The notes: generated by a model not told the origin, from the letters alone. Positions 25,504 to 36,101 are shown, numbered from the stretch's first letter. The stretch is DNA of 64,000 nt from Seohaeicola zhoushanensis (GCF_014656415.1 NZ_BNCJ01000001.1:733406-797405); one strand, 5' to 3'. Numbers and translations: made by a program.

Positions 25504-26237
25504 TGGCCTATGCAATCCAGTGGATCCGGTCGCTGATCTTCATCGTCATGATCTATTTCGCGATGCTGGTGCTGGGGCTGGTCTTCGCCCCCTTCGCACT
25601 CTTCACGCGCGAAGCGGCCTTCATGGCCTGCAACAGCTTCTGCGCCTTCACCCGCTGGACCGCCCGCTGGATGGTGGGCCTGCGCACCGAGGTCCGCGGC
25701 CCGATCCCCACCGGCGAGGTGATCATCGCCGCCAAGCACCAGTCGTTCCTCGACATCCTGCTGATCTTTCAGGCGGTGCCCCGCGCCAAGTTCATCATGA
25801 AGCGCGAGCTGCTCTGGACCCCTATCATCGGCCTCTACGCCAAGCGCGTTGGCTGCGTGCCGGTCGACCGAAACAAGCGCGGCTCGGCCATCGCCAAGAT
25901 GGTCAAGGACGTCGCCGCCGAATTCGCCGATCCGGGCCAGTTGGTGATCTATCCCCAGGGCACGCGGGTCGCGCCCGGCGTTTCCAAGCCCTACAAGGTC
26001 GGCACCGCGATCCTCTACAAGGAACTCGGCGAAACCTGCCACCCGGCGGCGACCAACGTGGGCCTGTTCTGGCCGCGCAAGGGCATCCTGCGCAAGCCGG
26101 GCCTCGCCGTGGTCGAATTCCTCGACCCGATCCCGCCGGGGCTCGACAAGGACACTTTCATGTCGCGGCTGGAGTCGGATATCGAGACGCGGTCAAATGC
26201 ATTGATGCGCGAGGCGGGTTATGAGCACAAAGACTGA
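25503..26237 (+). CDS. plsC: 1-acyl-sn-glycerol-3-phosphate acyltransferase
   Basis: A 244-residue membrane acyltransferase that makes phosphatidate from lysophosphatidate. An N-terminal membrane helix precedes the catalytic motif KHQSFLD (HX4D), then the substrate block YPQGTR and a VPVDR region, all typical of PlsC. It is translationally coupled to ftsX and overlaps the next gene by 17 bp. The window has a second, unlike acyltransferase at 12047-12916; this one looks like the standard enzyme. Confidence 0.88.
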   Translation: MAYAIQWIRSLIFIVMIYFAMLVLGLVFAPFALFTREAAFMACNSFCAFTRWTARWMVGLRTEVRGPIPTGEVIIAAKHQSFLDILLIFQAVPRAKFIMKRELLWTPIIGLYAKRVGCVPVDRNKRGSAIAKMVKDVAAEFADPGQLVIYPQGTRVAPGVSKPYKVGTAILYKELGETCHPAATNVGLFWPRKGILRKPGLAVVEFLDPIPPGLDKDTFMSRLESDIETRSNALMREAGYEHKD

Positions 26238-26838
26238 TTTCATCGAAGACATTGCGACGCTCGAGTCGCATTACGGCACCCCGCCCGAAGCGGCGATAAA
26301 GAAAGTGGCGCGGCGCATGACGCCGGCCTACCGCGACTGGATCATGGCCTCGCGGCTCTGCATGCTGACCACCGTCGGCCCCGATGGCACCGACGGCAGC
26401 CCGCGCGGCGACGATGGCCCGGTGGTGCTGGAACTCGACCCCGGCACGCTGGCCATGCCCGACTGGCACGGCAACAACCGCATCGACTCGCTGCGCAACA
26501 TCGTCAACGACGGCCGCGTCTCGCTGATGTTCATGGTGCCGGGCTCGGCCAACGTGATCCGCGTCAACGGCACCGCCAAGGTGACCGCCGACGAAGCAAT
26601 GCGCCAGCGTTTCGAGAAGAAGGGCAGGCTGCCGATCACCGTGATCGTCATCTCCATCGACGAGATCTACGGCCAATGCGCCCGCGCCCTCATGCGCGCC
26701 GGCACCTGGGGCGAGCAGAGCGCGCCCGAGGACCTGCCTTCCGTGGGCCGGATCCTGTCCGAGTTGACCGAAGGCGGCATCGACGGCGAAGCCTACGACC
26801 AGGCCTGGCCCGGACGCGCCGCCGCCACGATGTGGTGA
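26221..26838 (+). CDS. PPOX-class FMN-dependent flavoprotein
   Basis: A 205-residue pyridoxamine 5'-phosphate oxidase-like flavoprotein of the MSMEG_1061 type. LCMLTTVGPDGTDGSPRGD is the first strand-loop-strand of the FMN split barrel, and IPDWHGNN-like MPDWHGNNRIDSLRNI follows. The C-terminal part contains GQCARALMRAGTW. Substrate unknown. It starts inside plsC, so it is the last gene of the ftsEX-plsC operon, and its stop abuts the stop of the convergent NAT gene. Confidence 0.82.
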   Translation: MSTKTDFIEDIATLESHYGTPPEAAIKKVARRMTPAYRDWIMASRLCMLTTVGPDGTDGSPRGDDGPVVLELDPGTLAMPDWHGNNRIDSLRNIVNDGRVSLMFMVPGSANVIRVNGTAKVTADEAMRQRFEKKGRLPITVIVISIDEIYGQCARALMRAGTWGEQSAPEDLPSVGRILSELTEGGIDGEAYDQAWPGRAAATMW

Positions 26839-27645
26839 TCAGGCCGCTGCGATCCGCGCCCAGGCGCGGTCCAGCAGGTCATCCGGGATATCCAGGCCCA
26901 GCCGGCCGCGCACAAGCGCGCTGAAGGCGGCATGGTCGGCCAGATCCTCGCGGGTCTGGCCCTGCGGCCCGGTCAGCGTCACGGTTCGGTCGAAAACGCC
27001 GATGCGCGTGTCGCCGTCATGGCCGGCCAGCATGAGGTGGTTGGGAAAGACGGTCATCGGCCAGTTGGCGCAAAGCCAGTTCGCCGCCGCAAGTTCGGTC
27101 TCGCCGACCCAGGCATCGTCGAAACCGTAAAGCGAAGTCCACTCCCCGCCGGTCCGCCGCTCCACCACCTTTTCGCCGCTGACCGGGTCTTCGGTGATGC
27201 GGTAAAGACCGTTCGGCGCCTTCTGTTCGCCGTCCCGGTCGATCTCCAGCGGGACCAGCGGCGTATGCCCGCCAAAACCCGCATCGGCCAGGTAGCGGAT
27301 GCCGCCCAGCGTCACCTGCAAGGCCAGGTGCGACCGCGCGCCGCCCTGTGCCGCGCCGTTCCGCACGCGCCCCAGCGCGCGGCGGACATCATAGCCAAGC
27401 GCGACCAGCGCCGCGCCGAACAGGCCGTTCAGTTCGAAGCAATAGCCGCCCCGCCGCCGCGTGACGGTCTTGTCGAAGATCGCCGGACCCGAGAGGTCCG
27501 GCGTCGTGCCCAGGAAGGGATCGAAGGTCTCGAAGGGAATGGCCCGCATCTGCGCCTCCTGCAGCGCGGCCAGCGCGGCAGGAGAAGGCGCCGCGCGGAC
27601 GGCGCCCGTGCGGGCCAGCCACCCCCCGAGGTCGAAGCCTTCCAT
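26839..27645 (-). CDS. Arylamine N-acetyltransferase
   Basis: Transfers acetyl groups from acetyl-CoA to arylamines or hydrazines. 268 residues with the whole catalytic triad: Cys69 in RRGGYCFE, His106 in RSHLALQV and Asp121 in LADAGFGG. The start codon overlaps the lpd stop (TGATG), so it is co-expressed with the TCA cluster's last gene; the natural substrate is not evident. Confidence 0.92.
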   Translation of the reverse strand: MEGFDLGGWLARTGAVRAAPSPAALAALQEAQMRAIPFETFDPFLGTTPDLSGPAIFDKTVTRRRGGYCFELNGLFGAALVALGYDVRRALGRVRNGAAQGGARSHLALQVTLGGIRYLADAGFGGHTPLVPLEIDRDGEQKAPNGLYRITEDPVSGEKVVERRTGGEWTSLYGFDDAWVGETELAAANWLCANWPMTVFPNHLMLAGHDGDTRIGVFDRTVTLTGPQGQTREDLADHAAFSALVRGRLGLDIPDDLLDRAWARIAAA

Positions 27646-29033
27646 CAGCTGTGGATCGGGCCGTCGCCGCAGGCCAGCGCCGCCTCGCGCACGGCTTCCG
27701 AGAAGGTCGGGTGCGCGTGGCAGGTCAGCGCCACGTCCTCGGCCGAGGCGCCGAACTCCATCGCCACGCAGATCTCGTGGATCAGGTCGCCCGCGCCGGG
27801 CCCGATGATGTGGCAGCCCAGAACCCGGTCGGTTTCCTTGTCGGCCAGCAGCTTGACGAAGCCCTCGCCCTGGAACACCGCCTTGGCCCGCGCATTGCCC
27901 ATGAACGAGAACTTGCCCACCTTGTAGGCAACGCCCGCCGCCTTCAGCGAATCCTCGGTCGCGCCCACGGTCGCCACCTCGGGTGTGGTGTAGATCACGC
28001 CGGGGATAACGCCATAGTTGACGTGGCCATGCTTGCCGGCGACCTGCTCGGCCACCGCCATGCCCTCGTCCTCGGCCTTGTGGGCCAGCATCGGCCCCTC
28101 GATCACGTCACCGATGGCGTAGATGCCCTTGACGCTGGTCTGCCAGTCCTTGCCAACGGCGATCTGGCCGCGCTTGGTCATCTCGATGCCCAGGGCGTCG
28201 AGGCCGAGGCCCTGCGTGTAGGGCTTGCGCCCGGTGGCGACGAGGACGGTTTCGGCCTCGAGCACATGCTCGCTGTCGTCCTTCTTCAGCTTGTAGGTCA
28301 CCTTGGCCTTGCCGCGGTTCACCTCGGTCTTCTGCACCGCCGCGCCCATGACGAAGTTCAGGCCCTGCTTCTTGAGGATCCGCTGGAAGGTCTTCTGCAC
28401 CTCGCCATCCATGCCCGGCGTGATCGCGTCGAGATATTCGACCACCGTCACCTCGGCGCCGAGACGGGCATAGACGCTGCCCAGCTCCAGCCCGATCACG
28501 CCCGCGCCGATCACCACCATCGACTTCGGCACCTTCGCCAGCGCCAGCGCGCCGGTCGAGGTCACGACGGTCTTCTCGTCGACCTCGACCCCCGGCAACG
28601 AGGCCGGTTCCGAGCCCGAGGCGATGATGATCGCCTTGGCTTCATGCACCTCCTCGCCGACCTTGACCTTGCCGGCCGCGGGGATCGAGGCCCAGCCCTT
28701 GATCCAGTCGACCTTGTTCTTCTTGAACAGGAACTCGATGCCCTTGGTATTGGTGCCGATGGTCTCGTCCTTGTAGGCCAGCATCTGCGGCCAGTCGACG
28801 CTGGGCGCCTTGCCCTTGAGGCCCATGGCGGCAAAGTTGTGCTCGGCCTCGTGCAGCATGTGGCTGGCGTGCAGCAGTGCCTTCGACGGAATGCAGCCGA
28901 CGTTCAGGCAGGTGCCGCCCAGCGTCTCGCGCCCTTCCACGCAGGCGGTCTTCAGCCCCAGCTGCGCGCAGCGGATCGCGCAGACATAGCCGCCGGGGCC
29001 GGCGCCGATGATGATCACGTCATAGTTTGCCAT
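27645..29033 (-). CDS. lpd: Dihydrolipoyl dehydrogenase (E3)
   Basis: FAD enzyme that reoxidises the lipoyl groups of the 2-oxoglutarate dehydrogenase complex. 462 residues: FAD loop GAGPGG at 10-15, the redox pair Cys42-Cys47 in [13 protein letters not shown], the NAD loop [10 protein letters not shown] and the C-terminal [16 protein letters not shown] with the active-site His-Glu. It follows odhB on the same strand, separated by a small gene and two MAPEG genes, so it serves the neighbouring sucAB complex. Confidence 0.96.
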   Translation of the reverse strand: MANYDVIIIGAGPGGYVCAIRCAQLGLKTACVEGRETLGGTCLNVGCIPSKALLHASHMLHEAEHNFAAMGLKGKAPSVDWPQMLAYKDETIGTNTKGIEFLFKKNKVDWIKGWASIPAAGKVKVGEEVHEAKAIIIASGSEPASLPGVEVDEKTVVTSTGALALAKVPKSMVVIGAGVIGLELGSVYARLGAEVTVVEYLDAITPGMDGEVQKTFQRILKKQGLNFVMGAAVQKTEVNRGKAKVTYKLKKDDSEHVLEAETVLVATGRKPYTQGLGLDALGIEMTKRGQIAVGKDWQTSVKGIYAIGDVIEGPMLAHKAEDEGMAVAEQVAGKHGHVNYGVIPGVIYTTPEVATVGATEDSLKAAGVAYKVGKFSFMGNARAKAVFQGEGFVKLLADKETDRVLGCHIIGPGAGDLIHEICVAMEFGASAEDVALTCHAHPTFSEAVREAALACGDGPIHS

Positions 29034-29055
29034 GGGTCATAGTCCTCTGATTGGC

Positions 29056-29125
29056 CGGGGAGGGGGGCGCTGCCCCCCGCCGCCCTGCGGGCGACTCCCC
29101 CCGGAGGTATTTGGAAAGAGAAGAA
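29056..29125 (-). repeat. Dispersed element with CAAATACCTC box and G/C hairpins, copy 1
   Basis: On the minus strand: TTTCCAAATACCTCC (29117-29103), then a G-run, GCCC-type hairpin and GGGGGGC-AGC-GCCCCCC (29078-29062). It fills the gap between the MAPEG gene and lpd. Copies with the same order lie at 52787-52851 and, in weaker form, at 55966-56025. Confidence 0.7.
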
Positions 29126-29128
29126 GCA

Positions 29129-29518
29129 TCAGGTCAGCGCCGCCAGCAGCATCAGCACCGTCGCCGCGAGGCCGACACTCCAGACGACGGAGCGCCAGGG
29201 CGAGAGCGCGAACAGATAGGCCGGAACGTAGAGCAGCCGCGCTACGAGGTAAACCCAGGCGCAGGCGGCGGTGAAGGCGGTGGACTGGCCGCCGAGCGTG
29301 ACGACCACGACGGCGATGGTGAAGAGCACCAGCCCCTCGAAATGGTTGCTGAGCGCGCGCTGCGCCCGGCCTGCAAAGCCGGTGAGCTGGCGCGGTTCGT
29401 CCCTCGGGCCGAGGGCATAGCGGCTGCCGACCTGGCGGTTGGCGAGCACCGAGTAGAGGAGGAACTGCGCGACCTGCAGCAGGCCGGCGAGGGCGAGAAC
29501 GGTCACTTCGGGGGTCAT
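29129..29518 (-). CDS. MAPEG family membrane protein
   Basis: A 129-residue protein with four membrane helices. RQLTGFAGRAQRALSNHFEGLVLF carries the MAPEG signature, in which RAxRALxNxxE is the glutathione-binding region of eicosanoid/glutathione transferases. Bacterial members often have unknown substrates. A related gene lies directly upstream at 29603. Confidence 0.85.
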   Translation of the reverse strand: MTPEVTVLALAGLLQVAQFLLYSVLANRQVGSRYALGPRDEPRQLTGFAGRAQRALSNHFEGLVLFTIAVVVVTLGGQSTAFTAACAWVYLVARLLYVPAYLFALSPWRSVVWSVGLAATVLMLLAALT

Positions 29519-29602
29519 CGCGCCCCCTGCCGGGATTGGCCGGGCGTGGCGCGGCCCGTCGGGGCCGGTGAAGATTGTCTGTGTGCCACGCCCATGCCGG
29601 TC

Positions 29603-29989
29603 TCACATCGCCGCGATGTAGAGGTAGAGCGTGGCGAGGAAGGCCACGACCCAGACCAGCGTGCGCACCCAGGGCACGCCCGCCGCGTAGACCACCACAT
29701 AGGCGATCCGGGCCAGCAGGAAGACCTGCGCGGCCAGCAGGGTCGAGGCCGAGAAGCCGCCCTTGGCCTGCAGGATCAGCACCGCCGGCGCAAACAGCGC
29801 CAGCGCGATCACCGAGTTGTGCTGCGCCCGGTCCAGCCGGCCGGCCATGCCGGGCAGCTGGTCCATCCCCTCGCGGTTGCCGGCCAGCGGGACCAACCCG
29901 ACCTGGCCTGCGGCGGCGAGAACCTGGATCAGAATCGTCACGATCACAACAAGCCCGTAGAGGGCGAGAATGGACAGTTCACTGGACAT
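29603..29989 (-). CDS. MAPEG family membrane protein, second copy
   Basis: A 128-residue four-helix membrane protein. LDRAQHNSVIALALFAPAVLIL corresponds to the MAPEG RAxRALxNxxE motif of the downstream gene in degenerate form (RAQHN). The two are diverged relatives side by side. The ATG at 29989 has GGGAG upstream; the longer frame is not needed. Substrate unknown. Confidence 0.78.
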   Translation of the reverse strand: MSSELSILALYGLVVIVTILIQVLAAAGQVGLVPLAGNREGMDQLPGMAGRLDRAQHNSVIALALFAPAVLILQAKGGFSASTLLAAQVFLLARIAYVVVYAAGVPWVRTLVWVVAFLATLYLYIAAM

Positions 29990-30102
29990 CGCTTGTGTCT
30001 CCCACTGTTGCGAGTGGGGCCAGCATAGCACGATGGCGCGCAGCGCGACGCGGGGCGGAAAAATCCGCGCGGGAGGGTGGATTGCAGGACACGGGCGCGC
30101 CC

Positions 30103-30345
30103 TCAGGCCGTCCGCAGGAAACGCGCCGAAACGCCATGGCCAAGCGCGGCCTCCTTGTCGAGCCAGGCCTGCGCGCGGTCGCGGTCATTGACCTCGAACA
30201 GGCAGGTGACGGCGTTCGGATCGTCGGCGCCGCGCCACATCTGGAGCAGGGTCAGCCCGGCGGTGCCGCGGTCCTCGGTATCGGCGTCGAAGGCCGATTT
30301 CCAGGTGGCGAAGTCGGGGGCCGTTGTCTCGGTGAGCAGGTGCAT
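30103..30345 (-). CDS. Small cytoplasmic protein, dimeric alpha/beta-barrel-like
   Basis: 80 residues. FATWKSAFDADTEDRGTAGL and DPNAVTCLFEVNDRDRAQAWL read as the two beta-alpha-beta halves of a dimeric ferredoxin-like barrel, the fold of antibiotic-monooxygenase and similar small proteins. The ATG at 30345 has GGAGATCACC before it. It lies between odhB and the MAPEG genes on the same strand. Function unknown. Confidence 0.68.
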   Translation of the reverse strand: MHLLTETTAPDFATWKSAFDADTEDRGTAGLTLLQMWRGADDPNAVTCLFEVNDRDRAQAWLDKEAALGHGVSARFLRTA

Positions 30346-30383
30346 GGTGATCTCCGGACCAGGGGGCGGTGCGCGGCAGGCGC

Positions 30384-30408
30384 GCACCCTACAGCGGATG
30401 TAGGGTGC
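30384..30408. repeat. Perfect 10-bp-stem hairpin after odhB
   Basis: GCACCCTACA-GCGGA-TGTAGGGTGC, 19 bp beyond the odhB stop on the minus strand. The TAGGGTG / TAGGGCGGG type of stem also appears between sucD and sucC, so it looks like a dispersed hairpin family rather than a plain terminator; no T-run follows. Confidence 0.55.
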
Positions 30409-30427
30409 AGCCCGCCGCGCGCCATCC

Positions 30428-31930
30428 TCAGAGATCCATCAGCAGCCGGCGCGGATCCTCCAGCGCTTCCTTGACCCGCACCAGGAAGGTCACGGCGCCC
30501 TTGCCGTCGACGATGCGGTGATCGTAGCTGAGCGCGAGATACATCATCGGGCGGATGACGATCTGGCCGTTCACCACGACCGGGCGGTCCTGGATCTTGT
30601 GCATCCCGAGGATACCGGACTGCGGCGGGTTCAGGATCGGCGAGGACATCAGCGAGCCGTAGACGCCACCGTTCGAGATGGTGAAGGTACCGCCCTGCAT
30701 CTCGGCCATCGAGAGCTTGCCGTCGCGGGCGCGCAGGCCCTTCTCGGCGATCGCTTTCTCGATCTCGGCAAAGCCCATCTTGTCGGCGTCGCGGATCACC
30801 GGAACGACGAGGCCGGTGGGCGTGCCGGTGGCGATGCCCATGTGCACGAAGTTCTTGTAGACGATGTCGGTGCCGTCGATCTCGGCGTTGACCTCGGGAA
30901 CCTCCTTCAGCGCGTGGCAGCAGGCCTTGGTGAAGAAGGACATGAAGCCCATGCGGACGCCGTGCTTCTTCTCGAACAGGTCCTTGTATTCGTTGCGCAG
31001 GTCCATGATCGCCTTCATGTCCACCTCGTTGTAGGTGGTCAGCATGGCAGCGGTGTTCTGCGCATCCTTCAGGCGGCGGGCGATGGTCTGGCGCAGGCGG
31101 GTCATCTTGACCCGCTCCTCGCGCGCGGCGTCATCCGCCGGCACCGGGGCGCGCGGGATCGCCGGGGCCTCGGCCGCCGGGGCGGGGGCCGACTTGGCCG
31201 CCGCGATGGCGCTTTGCACGTCGCTCTTCATGATGCGCCCGTCGCGGCCGGTGCCGGTGACCTGGTCGGCACTCATGCCGGCCTCGGCCATGGCCTTCTT
31301 GGCCGAGGGCGCGTCCTCGACGGCCTTCTTCGCCGCCGGGGCCTCGGCCGCCGGGGCCGCTGCCGGGGCAGAGGCAGTCGCGCCCGCCTCGCCCGAGATC
31401 ACGGCGAGCTTGCCGCTGGCCTGCACCGTCGCGCCTTCGGCGGCGACGATCTCGACCAGTACGCCGGCGGCCGGGCTCGGCACTTCGACGCTGACCTTGT
31501 CGGTTTCCAGCTCGCAGAGCATCTCGTCCTGCGCGACGGTGTCGCCGACCTTCTTGAACCAGGTCGAGACGGTGGCCTCGGTGACCGATTCACCCAGCGT
31601 CGGCACCATCACGTCGACCTTGCCGCCCGCGCCCTTGGCGGCGGGTTTCTCGGCGGCCTTGGGCGCCTCGGCCTTGGGTGCCGGGGCATCGCCCGCGGCG
31701 GCGATGGTGGCCAGCAGCGCGTTGACGCCGACGGTGTCGCCTTCCTTGGCGACGATCTCGCCCATCACGCCGGCGGCGGGGCTCGGCACCTCGACGGTCA
31801 CCTTGTCGGTTTCCAGCTCGCAGAGCATCTCATCGACCGCGACGGCATCGCCCGGTTTCTTGAACCAGGTGGCCACGGTGGCTTCGGTAACGGATTCGCC
31901 CAGGGTCGGGACGCGGACTTCGGTGGTCAT
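30428..31930 (-). CDS. sucB: 2-Oxoglutarate dehydrogenase E2, dihydrolipoyl succinyltransferase
   Basis: Core of the 2-oxoglutarate dehydrogenase complex; transfers succinyl groups to CoA. 500 residues with two lipoyl domains, the modified lysines being Lys43 and Lys145, each within ETDKV, joined by Ala/Pro-rich linkers; a peripheral-subunit-binding domain around [23 protein letters not shown]; and the catalytic domain ending in [13 protein letters not shown] with the active His and Asp. Two lipoyl domains instead of one are unusual for this enzyme in most bacteria. sucA ends 4 bp upstream. Confidence 0.95.
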   Translation of the reverse strand: MTTEVRVPTLGESVTEATVATWFKKPGDAVAVDEMLCELETDKVTVEVPSPAAGVMGEIVAKEGDTVGVNALLATIAAAGDAPAPKAEAPKAAEKPAAKGAGGKVDVMVPTLGESVTEATVSTWFKKVGDTVAQDEMLCELETDKVSVEVPSPAAGVLVEIVAAEGATVQASGKLAVISGEAGATASAPAAAPAAEAPAAKKAVEDAPSAKKAMAEAGMSADQVTGTGRDGRIMKSDVQSAIAAAKSAPAPAAEAPAIPRAPVPADDAAREERVKMTRLRQTIARRLKDAQNTAAMLTTYNEVDMKAIMDLRNEYKDLFEKKHGVRMGFMSFFTKACCHALKEVPEVNAEIDGTDIVYKNFVHMGIATGTPTGLVVPVIRDADKMGFAEIEKAIAEKGLRARDGKLSMAEMQGGTFTISNGGVYGSLMSSPILNPPQSGILGMHKIQDRPVVVNGQIVIRPMMYLALSYDHRIVDGKGAVTFLVRVKEALEDPRRLLMDL

Positions 31931-31934
31931 TGGA

Positions 31935-34892
31935 TCAGTTTCCTTCGATGGTCAGCGCCTCGTCGACGAGCGCTTCCTGCTGTGCCTTGTGCTGGCTGGC
32001 GAGACCGGTTGCCGGGCTGGCCGAGGCGCCGCGTCCGACATAGCGCGGCCGCTGGTGCTTGGCCCCGATGCGCTGCAGCACCCATTCGATGTTCGGTTCG
32101 ATGAAGCTCCAGGCGCCCTGGTTCTTGGGCTCTTCCTGGCACCAGAGCATCTCTGCCCCCTTGAAGCGTTCCAGCTCCTTGACCAGCGAGATCGCCGGGA
32201 AGGGATAGAACTGCTCGATCCGGAGCAGGTAGACGTCGTCGATGCCGCGCCTGTCGCGCTCTTCCAGCAGGTCGAAGTAGACCTTGCCCGAGCACATCAC
32301 CACGCGCCGGATCTTGGCGTCGGGCTTCAGCTTGGTGTCCGAATTGCCCCTTTCGGCATCGTCCCACAGCACGCGGTGGAAGCTCGACCCCTTGGTGAAA
32401 TCCTCGGCGGTCGAGATCGCCAGCCGGTGGCGCAGCAGCGACTTGGGCGTCATCAGGATCAGCGGCTTGCGGAAGCTGCGGTGGATCTGGCGGCGCAGGA
32501 TGTGGAAGTAGTTCGCCGGCGTGGTGCAGTTGGCGACGATCCAGTTGTCCTGGCCGCACATCTGCAGGAACCGCTCCAGGCGGGCCGAGCTGTGCTCGGG
32601 GCCCTGGCCCTCGAAGCCGTGCGGCAGCAGGCAGACGAGGCCCGACATCCGCAGCCACTTGCTCTCGCCCGACGAGATGAACTGGTCGAACATGATCTGC
32701 GCGCCGTTGGCGAAGTCGCCGAACTGGGCTTCCCACATCACCAGCGCGTTCGGTTCGGCCAGCGAATAGCCGTATTCGAACCCGAGCACTGCGTATTCCG
32801 AGAGCATCGAGTCGATGACCTCGTATTGCGACTGGCCGGCGCGGATGTGGTTCAGCGGGTAATAGCGTTCCTCGGTGTCCTGGTTGATGAAGGCCGAGTG
32901 GCGCTGGCTGAAGGTGCCGCGCGTCGCGTCCTGGCCGGCAAGGCGGACCGGGTAGCCCTCGGTCAGCAGCGAGCCGAAGGCCAGCGCCTCGCCGGTGGCC
33001 CAGTCAAAGCCCTTGCCCGAGGAGAACATCTCCTTCTTGGTCTCCAGCAGCCGCTCCACCGTCTTGTGCAACGGGAAGCCCTCGGGACCACGGGTCAGCG
33101 CCTGGCCGATTTCCTTCAGCGTCTTCTTGGTGATCGCCGTCTCGCCGCGGACGTATTCCTCCTGGTTGCGGTCCAGGTGCGACCAGCGCCCGTCCAGCCA
33201 GTCGGCCTTGTTCGGGCGATAGTCCTTGGCGGCCTCGAATTCCTCGTTGAGGCGGGCCTGGAAGGCCGCCTTCATGTCCTCGATCTCGCCCTCGGGGATC
33301 AGCCCGTCCTTCACCAGCCGGTCGGTATAGAGGCTGAGCGTCGTCTTGTGGGTCTTGATCCGCTTGTACATGATCGGGTTGGTGAACATCGGCTCGTCGC
33401 CTTCGTTGTGACCGAAGCGGCGATAGCAGAAGATGTCGATGACCACGTCCTTGTGGAACTTCTGGCGGAACTCGGTGGCGACCTTGGCAGCGTGCACCAC
33501 GGCCTCGGGGTCATCCCCGTTGACGTGGAAGATCGGCGCCTCGACCATCAGGGCGATATCCGTCGGATAGGGCGAGGTGCGCGAGAAGTGCGGCGCCGTG
33601 GTGAAGCCGATCTGGTTGTTGACGATGATATGCATCGTCCCGCCGGTGCGGTGGCCCTTGATGCCCGAGAGCTGGAAGCCCTCGGCCACAACGCCCTGGC
33701 CTGCAAAGGCCGCGTCGCCGTGCAGCAGCACCGGCAGCACCTTGGTGCGGTCGCTGTCCGACAGCTGGTCCTGCTTGGCGCGGACCTTGCCCAGCACCAC
33801 CGGGTTCACGGCTTCCAGGTGGCTCGGGTTGGCGGTCAGCGACAGGTGCACCGTGTTGCCGTCGAAGGTCCGGTCCGAGGAGGCGCCGAGATGGTATTTC
33901 ACGTCGCCCGACCCGTCGACATCCTCGGGCTTGAAGCTGCCGCCCTGGAATTCGTTGAAGATCGCGCGGTAGGGCTTGCCCATCACGTTGGCCAGAACCG
34001 ACAGGCGGCCGCGGTGCGGCATCCCGATGACGATGTCCTGGATCCCCAGCGCGCCACCGCGCTTGATGATCTGCTCCATCGCCGGGATCAGCGCCTCGCC
34101 GCCGTCGAGACCGAACCGCTTGGTGCCCATGAACTTGACGTGGCAGAACTTCTCGAAGCCCTCGGCCTCGACCATCTTGTTCAGGATCGCCTTTCGGCCC
34201 TCGCGGGTGAAGGTGATCTCCTTGTCAAAGCCCTCGATCCGCTCCTTCAGCCAGCCGGCCTGCTCGGGGTCCGAGATGTGCATGTATTGCAGCGCGAAGG
34301 TGCCGCAGTAGGTCCGCTTCACGATCTCGACGATCTGCCGCATCGAGGCAACCTGCAGCCCCAGCACGTTGTCGATGAAGATCGGCCGGTCCATGTCGGC
34401 CTCGGTAAAGCCGTAGGATTTCGGGTCCAGCTCCGGGTGCGGGGTCTGGTCGCGCATCCCCAGCGGGTCGAGGTCGGCCACCAGGTGGCCGCGGATGCGA
34501 TAGGCGCGGATCAGCATGAGCGCCCGCACGGAATCGAGCACCGCGCGCTGGATCTGCTTGTCCGACAGGGCGGCGCCGGTCTCGGCGGCCTTGGCGGCGA
34601 TCTTCTTGCCCGCGGCCTTGGCCTCGGCCGGCGCGGGCCATTCCCCGGTCAGCGCGGCGGTGATGTCGTCGTTCGGCACCGGCGGCCAGTCCGGGCGTGC
34701 CCAGGACGGGCCCTGCGCCTCGGCCTTCACGTCCAGCTCGGCATCGCCCAGGGCACGGAAGAACTCGGCCCAGGCCGCGTCCACCGCATTGGGGTCGCCG
34801 GCATATTGGGCGTAGAGCTGTTCGAGATACTCGGCGTTCGCCCCCTGCATGAAGGAGGAGGCATGGAACTGCGCGTTGTTTTGCTCGGTCAT
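31935..34892 (-). CDS. sucA: 2-Oxoglutarate dehydrogenase E1
   Basis: Thiamine-diphosphate-dependent decarboxylation of 2-oxoglutarate and succinyl transfer to the lipoyl group of E2. The 985-residue length and blocks such as [29 protein letters not shown] and [13 protein letters not shown] are diagnostic. The N-terminal [16 protein letters not shown] is the usual E2-binding start. Transcribed sucC-sucD-sucA-sucB. A long antisense open frame on the plus strand here is a shadow of this gene's codon use. Confidence 0.97.
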   Translation of the reverse strand: MTEQNNAQFHASSFMQGANAEYLEQLYAQYAGDPNAVDAAWAEFFRALGDAELDVKAEAQGPSWARPDWPPVPNDDITAALTGEWPAPAEAKAAGKKIAAKAAETGAALSDKQIQRAVLDSVRALMLIRAYRIRGHLVADLDPLGMRDQTPHPELDPKSYGFTEADMDRPIFIDNVLGLQVASMRQIVEIVKRTYCGTFALQYMHISDPEQAGWLKERIEGFDKEITFTREGRKAILNKMVEAEGFEKFCHVKFMGTKRFGLDGGEALIPAMEQIIKRGGALGIQDIVIGMPHRGRLSVLANVMGKPYRAIFNEFQGGSFKPEDVDGSGDVKYHLGASSDRTFDGNTVHLSLTANPSHLEAVNPVVLGKVRAKQDQLSDSDRTKVLPVLLHGDAAFAGQGVVAEGFQLSGIKGHRTGGTMHIIVNNQIGFTTAPHFSRTSPYPTDIALMVEAPIFHVNGDDPEAVVHAAKVATEFRQKFHKDVVIDIFCYRRFGHNEGDEPMFTNPIMYKRIKTHKTTLSLYTDRLVKDGLIPEGEIEDMKAAFQARLNEEFEAAKDYRPNKADWLDGRWSHLDRNQEEYVRGETAITKKTLKEIGQALTRGPEGFPLHKTVERLLETKKEMFSSGKGFDWATGEALAFGSLLTEGYPVRLAGQDATRGTFSQRHSAFINQDTEERYYPLNHIRAGQSQYEVIDSMLSEYAVLGFEYGYSLAEPNALVMWEAQFGDFANGAQIMFDQFISSGESKWLRMSGLVCLLPHGFEGQGPEHSSARLERFLQMCGQDNWIVANCTTPANYFHILRRQIHRSFRKPLILMTPKSLLRHRLAISTAEDFTKGSSFHRVLWDDAERGNSDTKLKPDAKIRRVVMCSGKVYFDLLEERDRRGIDDVYLLRIEQFYPFPAISLVKELERFKGAEMLWCQEEPKNQGAWSFIEPNIEWVLQRIGAKHQRPRYVGRGASASPATGLASQHKAQQEALVDEALTIEGN

Positions 34893-35113
34893 GGCGTGGT
34901 TTCCCCTCTGAATGGGTCGCCGGTTGGATTAGTTGATTGGTATCGGACAGCCGCACCCGCGGCCCGAGACGGAAAAGCCGGCCTCGAATGGCCGACGCCC
35001 CGCCGTGTCCCGGCGGGGTTTCGCAGTCCTCGGACCTGACGTGGCGCGTTCTGCCATCTTCATGTTCCGTGCCCCAGCCCTGTACGGGGCCTGTCCGGGG
35101 CCTTGCGGGTTCT

Positions 35114-35135
35114 GTCCCGGGGCAGGCCCCGGGAC
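35114..35135 (-). terminator. Strong GC hairpin after sucD
   Basis: GTCCCGGGGC (35114-35123) pairs perfectly with GCCCCGGGAC (35126-35135). It starts 4 bp after the sucD stop and precedes sucA by about 220 bp. There is no T-run, so it may reduce rather than stop transcription into sucA, or protect the sucCD mRNA. The rest of the 247-bp gap shows no gene. Confidence 0.45.
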
Positions 35136-35139
35136 GGGA

Positions 35140-36024
35140 TCACTTGCCGATCGCCTTCAGCACGGCCTCGCCGAGGCCCGCCGGGCTGTCGGCGACGACG
35201 ATACCAGCCGACTTCATGGCTTCGATCTTGCTCTCGGCATCGCCCTTGCCACCGGCGACGATGGCGCCAGCGTGGCCCATGCGGCGGCCCGGAGGGGCGG
35301 TGCGGCCGGCGATGAAACCGGCGGTCGGCTTCCAGCGGCCGCGCTTCTTCTCGTCGGCCAGGAACTGTGCGGCTTCCTCTTCGGCGGAACCGCCGATCTC
35401 GCCGATCATGATGATCGACTGGGTCTCGGGGTCGGCGAGGAACATTTCCAGCACGTCGATGTGCTCGGTGCCCTTGATCGGGTCGCCACCGATGCCGACG
35501 GCCGAGGACTGGCCCAGCCCGCTGTCCGAGGTCTGCTTGACGGCCTCGTAGGTCAGCGTCCCCGAGCGCGAGACGACGCCCACCGAGCCACGCTTGTGGA
35601 TGTGGCCCGGCATGATGCCGATCTTGCAGGCGCCGGGGGTGATGACACCGGGGCAGTTCGGCCCGATCAGGCGCGACTTGGAATTGATGAGCGCGCGCTT
35701 GACTTTCATCATGTCGAGCACCGGAATGCCCTCGGTGATGCAGACGATCAGCTCCATCTCGGCGTCGATCGCTTCCATGATCGAATCGGCCGCGAACGGC
35801 GGCGGCACGTAGATCACGGTGGCATTGGCCTCGGTCACATGCTTGGCCTCGTGGACCGAGTTGAAGACCGGCAGGTCGAGGTGGGTGGTGCCACCCTTGC
35901 CCGGCGTCACGCCGCCGACCATCTTGGTGCCATAGGCGATGGCCTGTTCGGTGTGGAAGGTGCCCTGCGAGCCGGTGATGCCCTGGCAGATGACCTTGGT
36001 GTTTTCGTTGACGAGTACGGCCAT
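35140..36024 (-). CDS. sucD: Succinyl-CoA synthetase alpha subunit
   Basis: With SucC converts succinyl-CoA to succinate with formation of ATP or GTP. 294 residues; CoA-binding Rossmann part near [19 protein letters not shown], and the phospho-histidine His251 in [10 protein letters not shown]. Follows sucC by 77 bp, a gap filled with two hairpins. Confidence 0.97.
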   Translation of the reverse strand: MAVLVNENTKVICQGITGSQGTFHTEQAIAYGTKMVGGVTPGKGGTTHLDLPVFNSVHEAKHVTEANATVIYVPPPFAADSIMEAIDAEMELIVCITEGIPVLDMMKVKRALINSKSRLIGPNCPGVITPGACKIGIMPGHIHKRGSVGVVSRSGTLTYEAVKQTSDSGLGQSSAVGIGGDPIKGTEHIDVLEMFLADPETQSIIMIGEIGGSAEEEAAQFLADEKKRGRWKPTAGFIAGRTAPPGRRMGHAGAIVAGGKGDAESKIEAMKSAGIVVADSPAGLGEAVLKAIGK

Positions 36025-36043
36025 TCGGGGCCTCCTTCGGTGG

Positions 36044-36093
36044 GGCGGGTTTCCCCCGCCATTATGTCCGGGAAAGGCGGGGTGAACCCCGCC
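36044..36093. repeat. Two GC hairpins between sucC and sucD
   Basis: GGCGGG-TTTCC-CCCGCC (36044-36060) and GGCGGGGT-GA-ACCCCGCC (36076-36093). Together they fill the short sucC-sucD gap. Their likeness to the hairpin at 30384-30408 (TAGGG...) suggests a repeat family in operons; they may stabilise processed mRNA ends. Confidence 0.6.
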
Positions 36094-36101
36094 CTACGCA
36101 T

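Noticed and set aside
31035-35039. A 1334-codon open reading frame on the plus strand
   Set aside because: It lies antisense to sucB and sucA, which are certain. GC-rich codon use leaves the opposite frame free of stops; composition is low-complexity and no family is recognisable.
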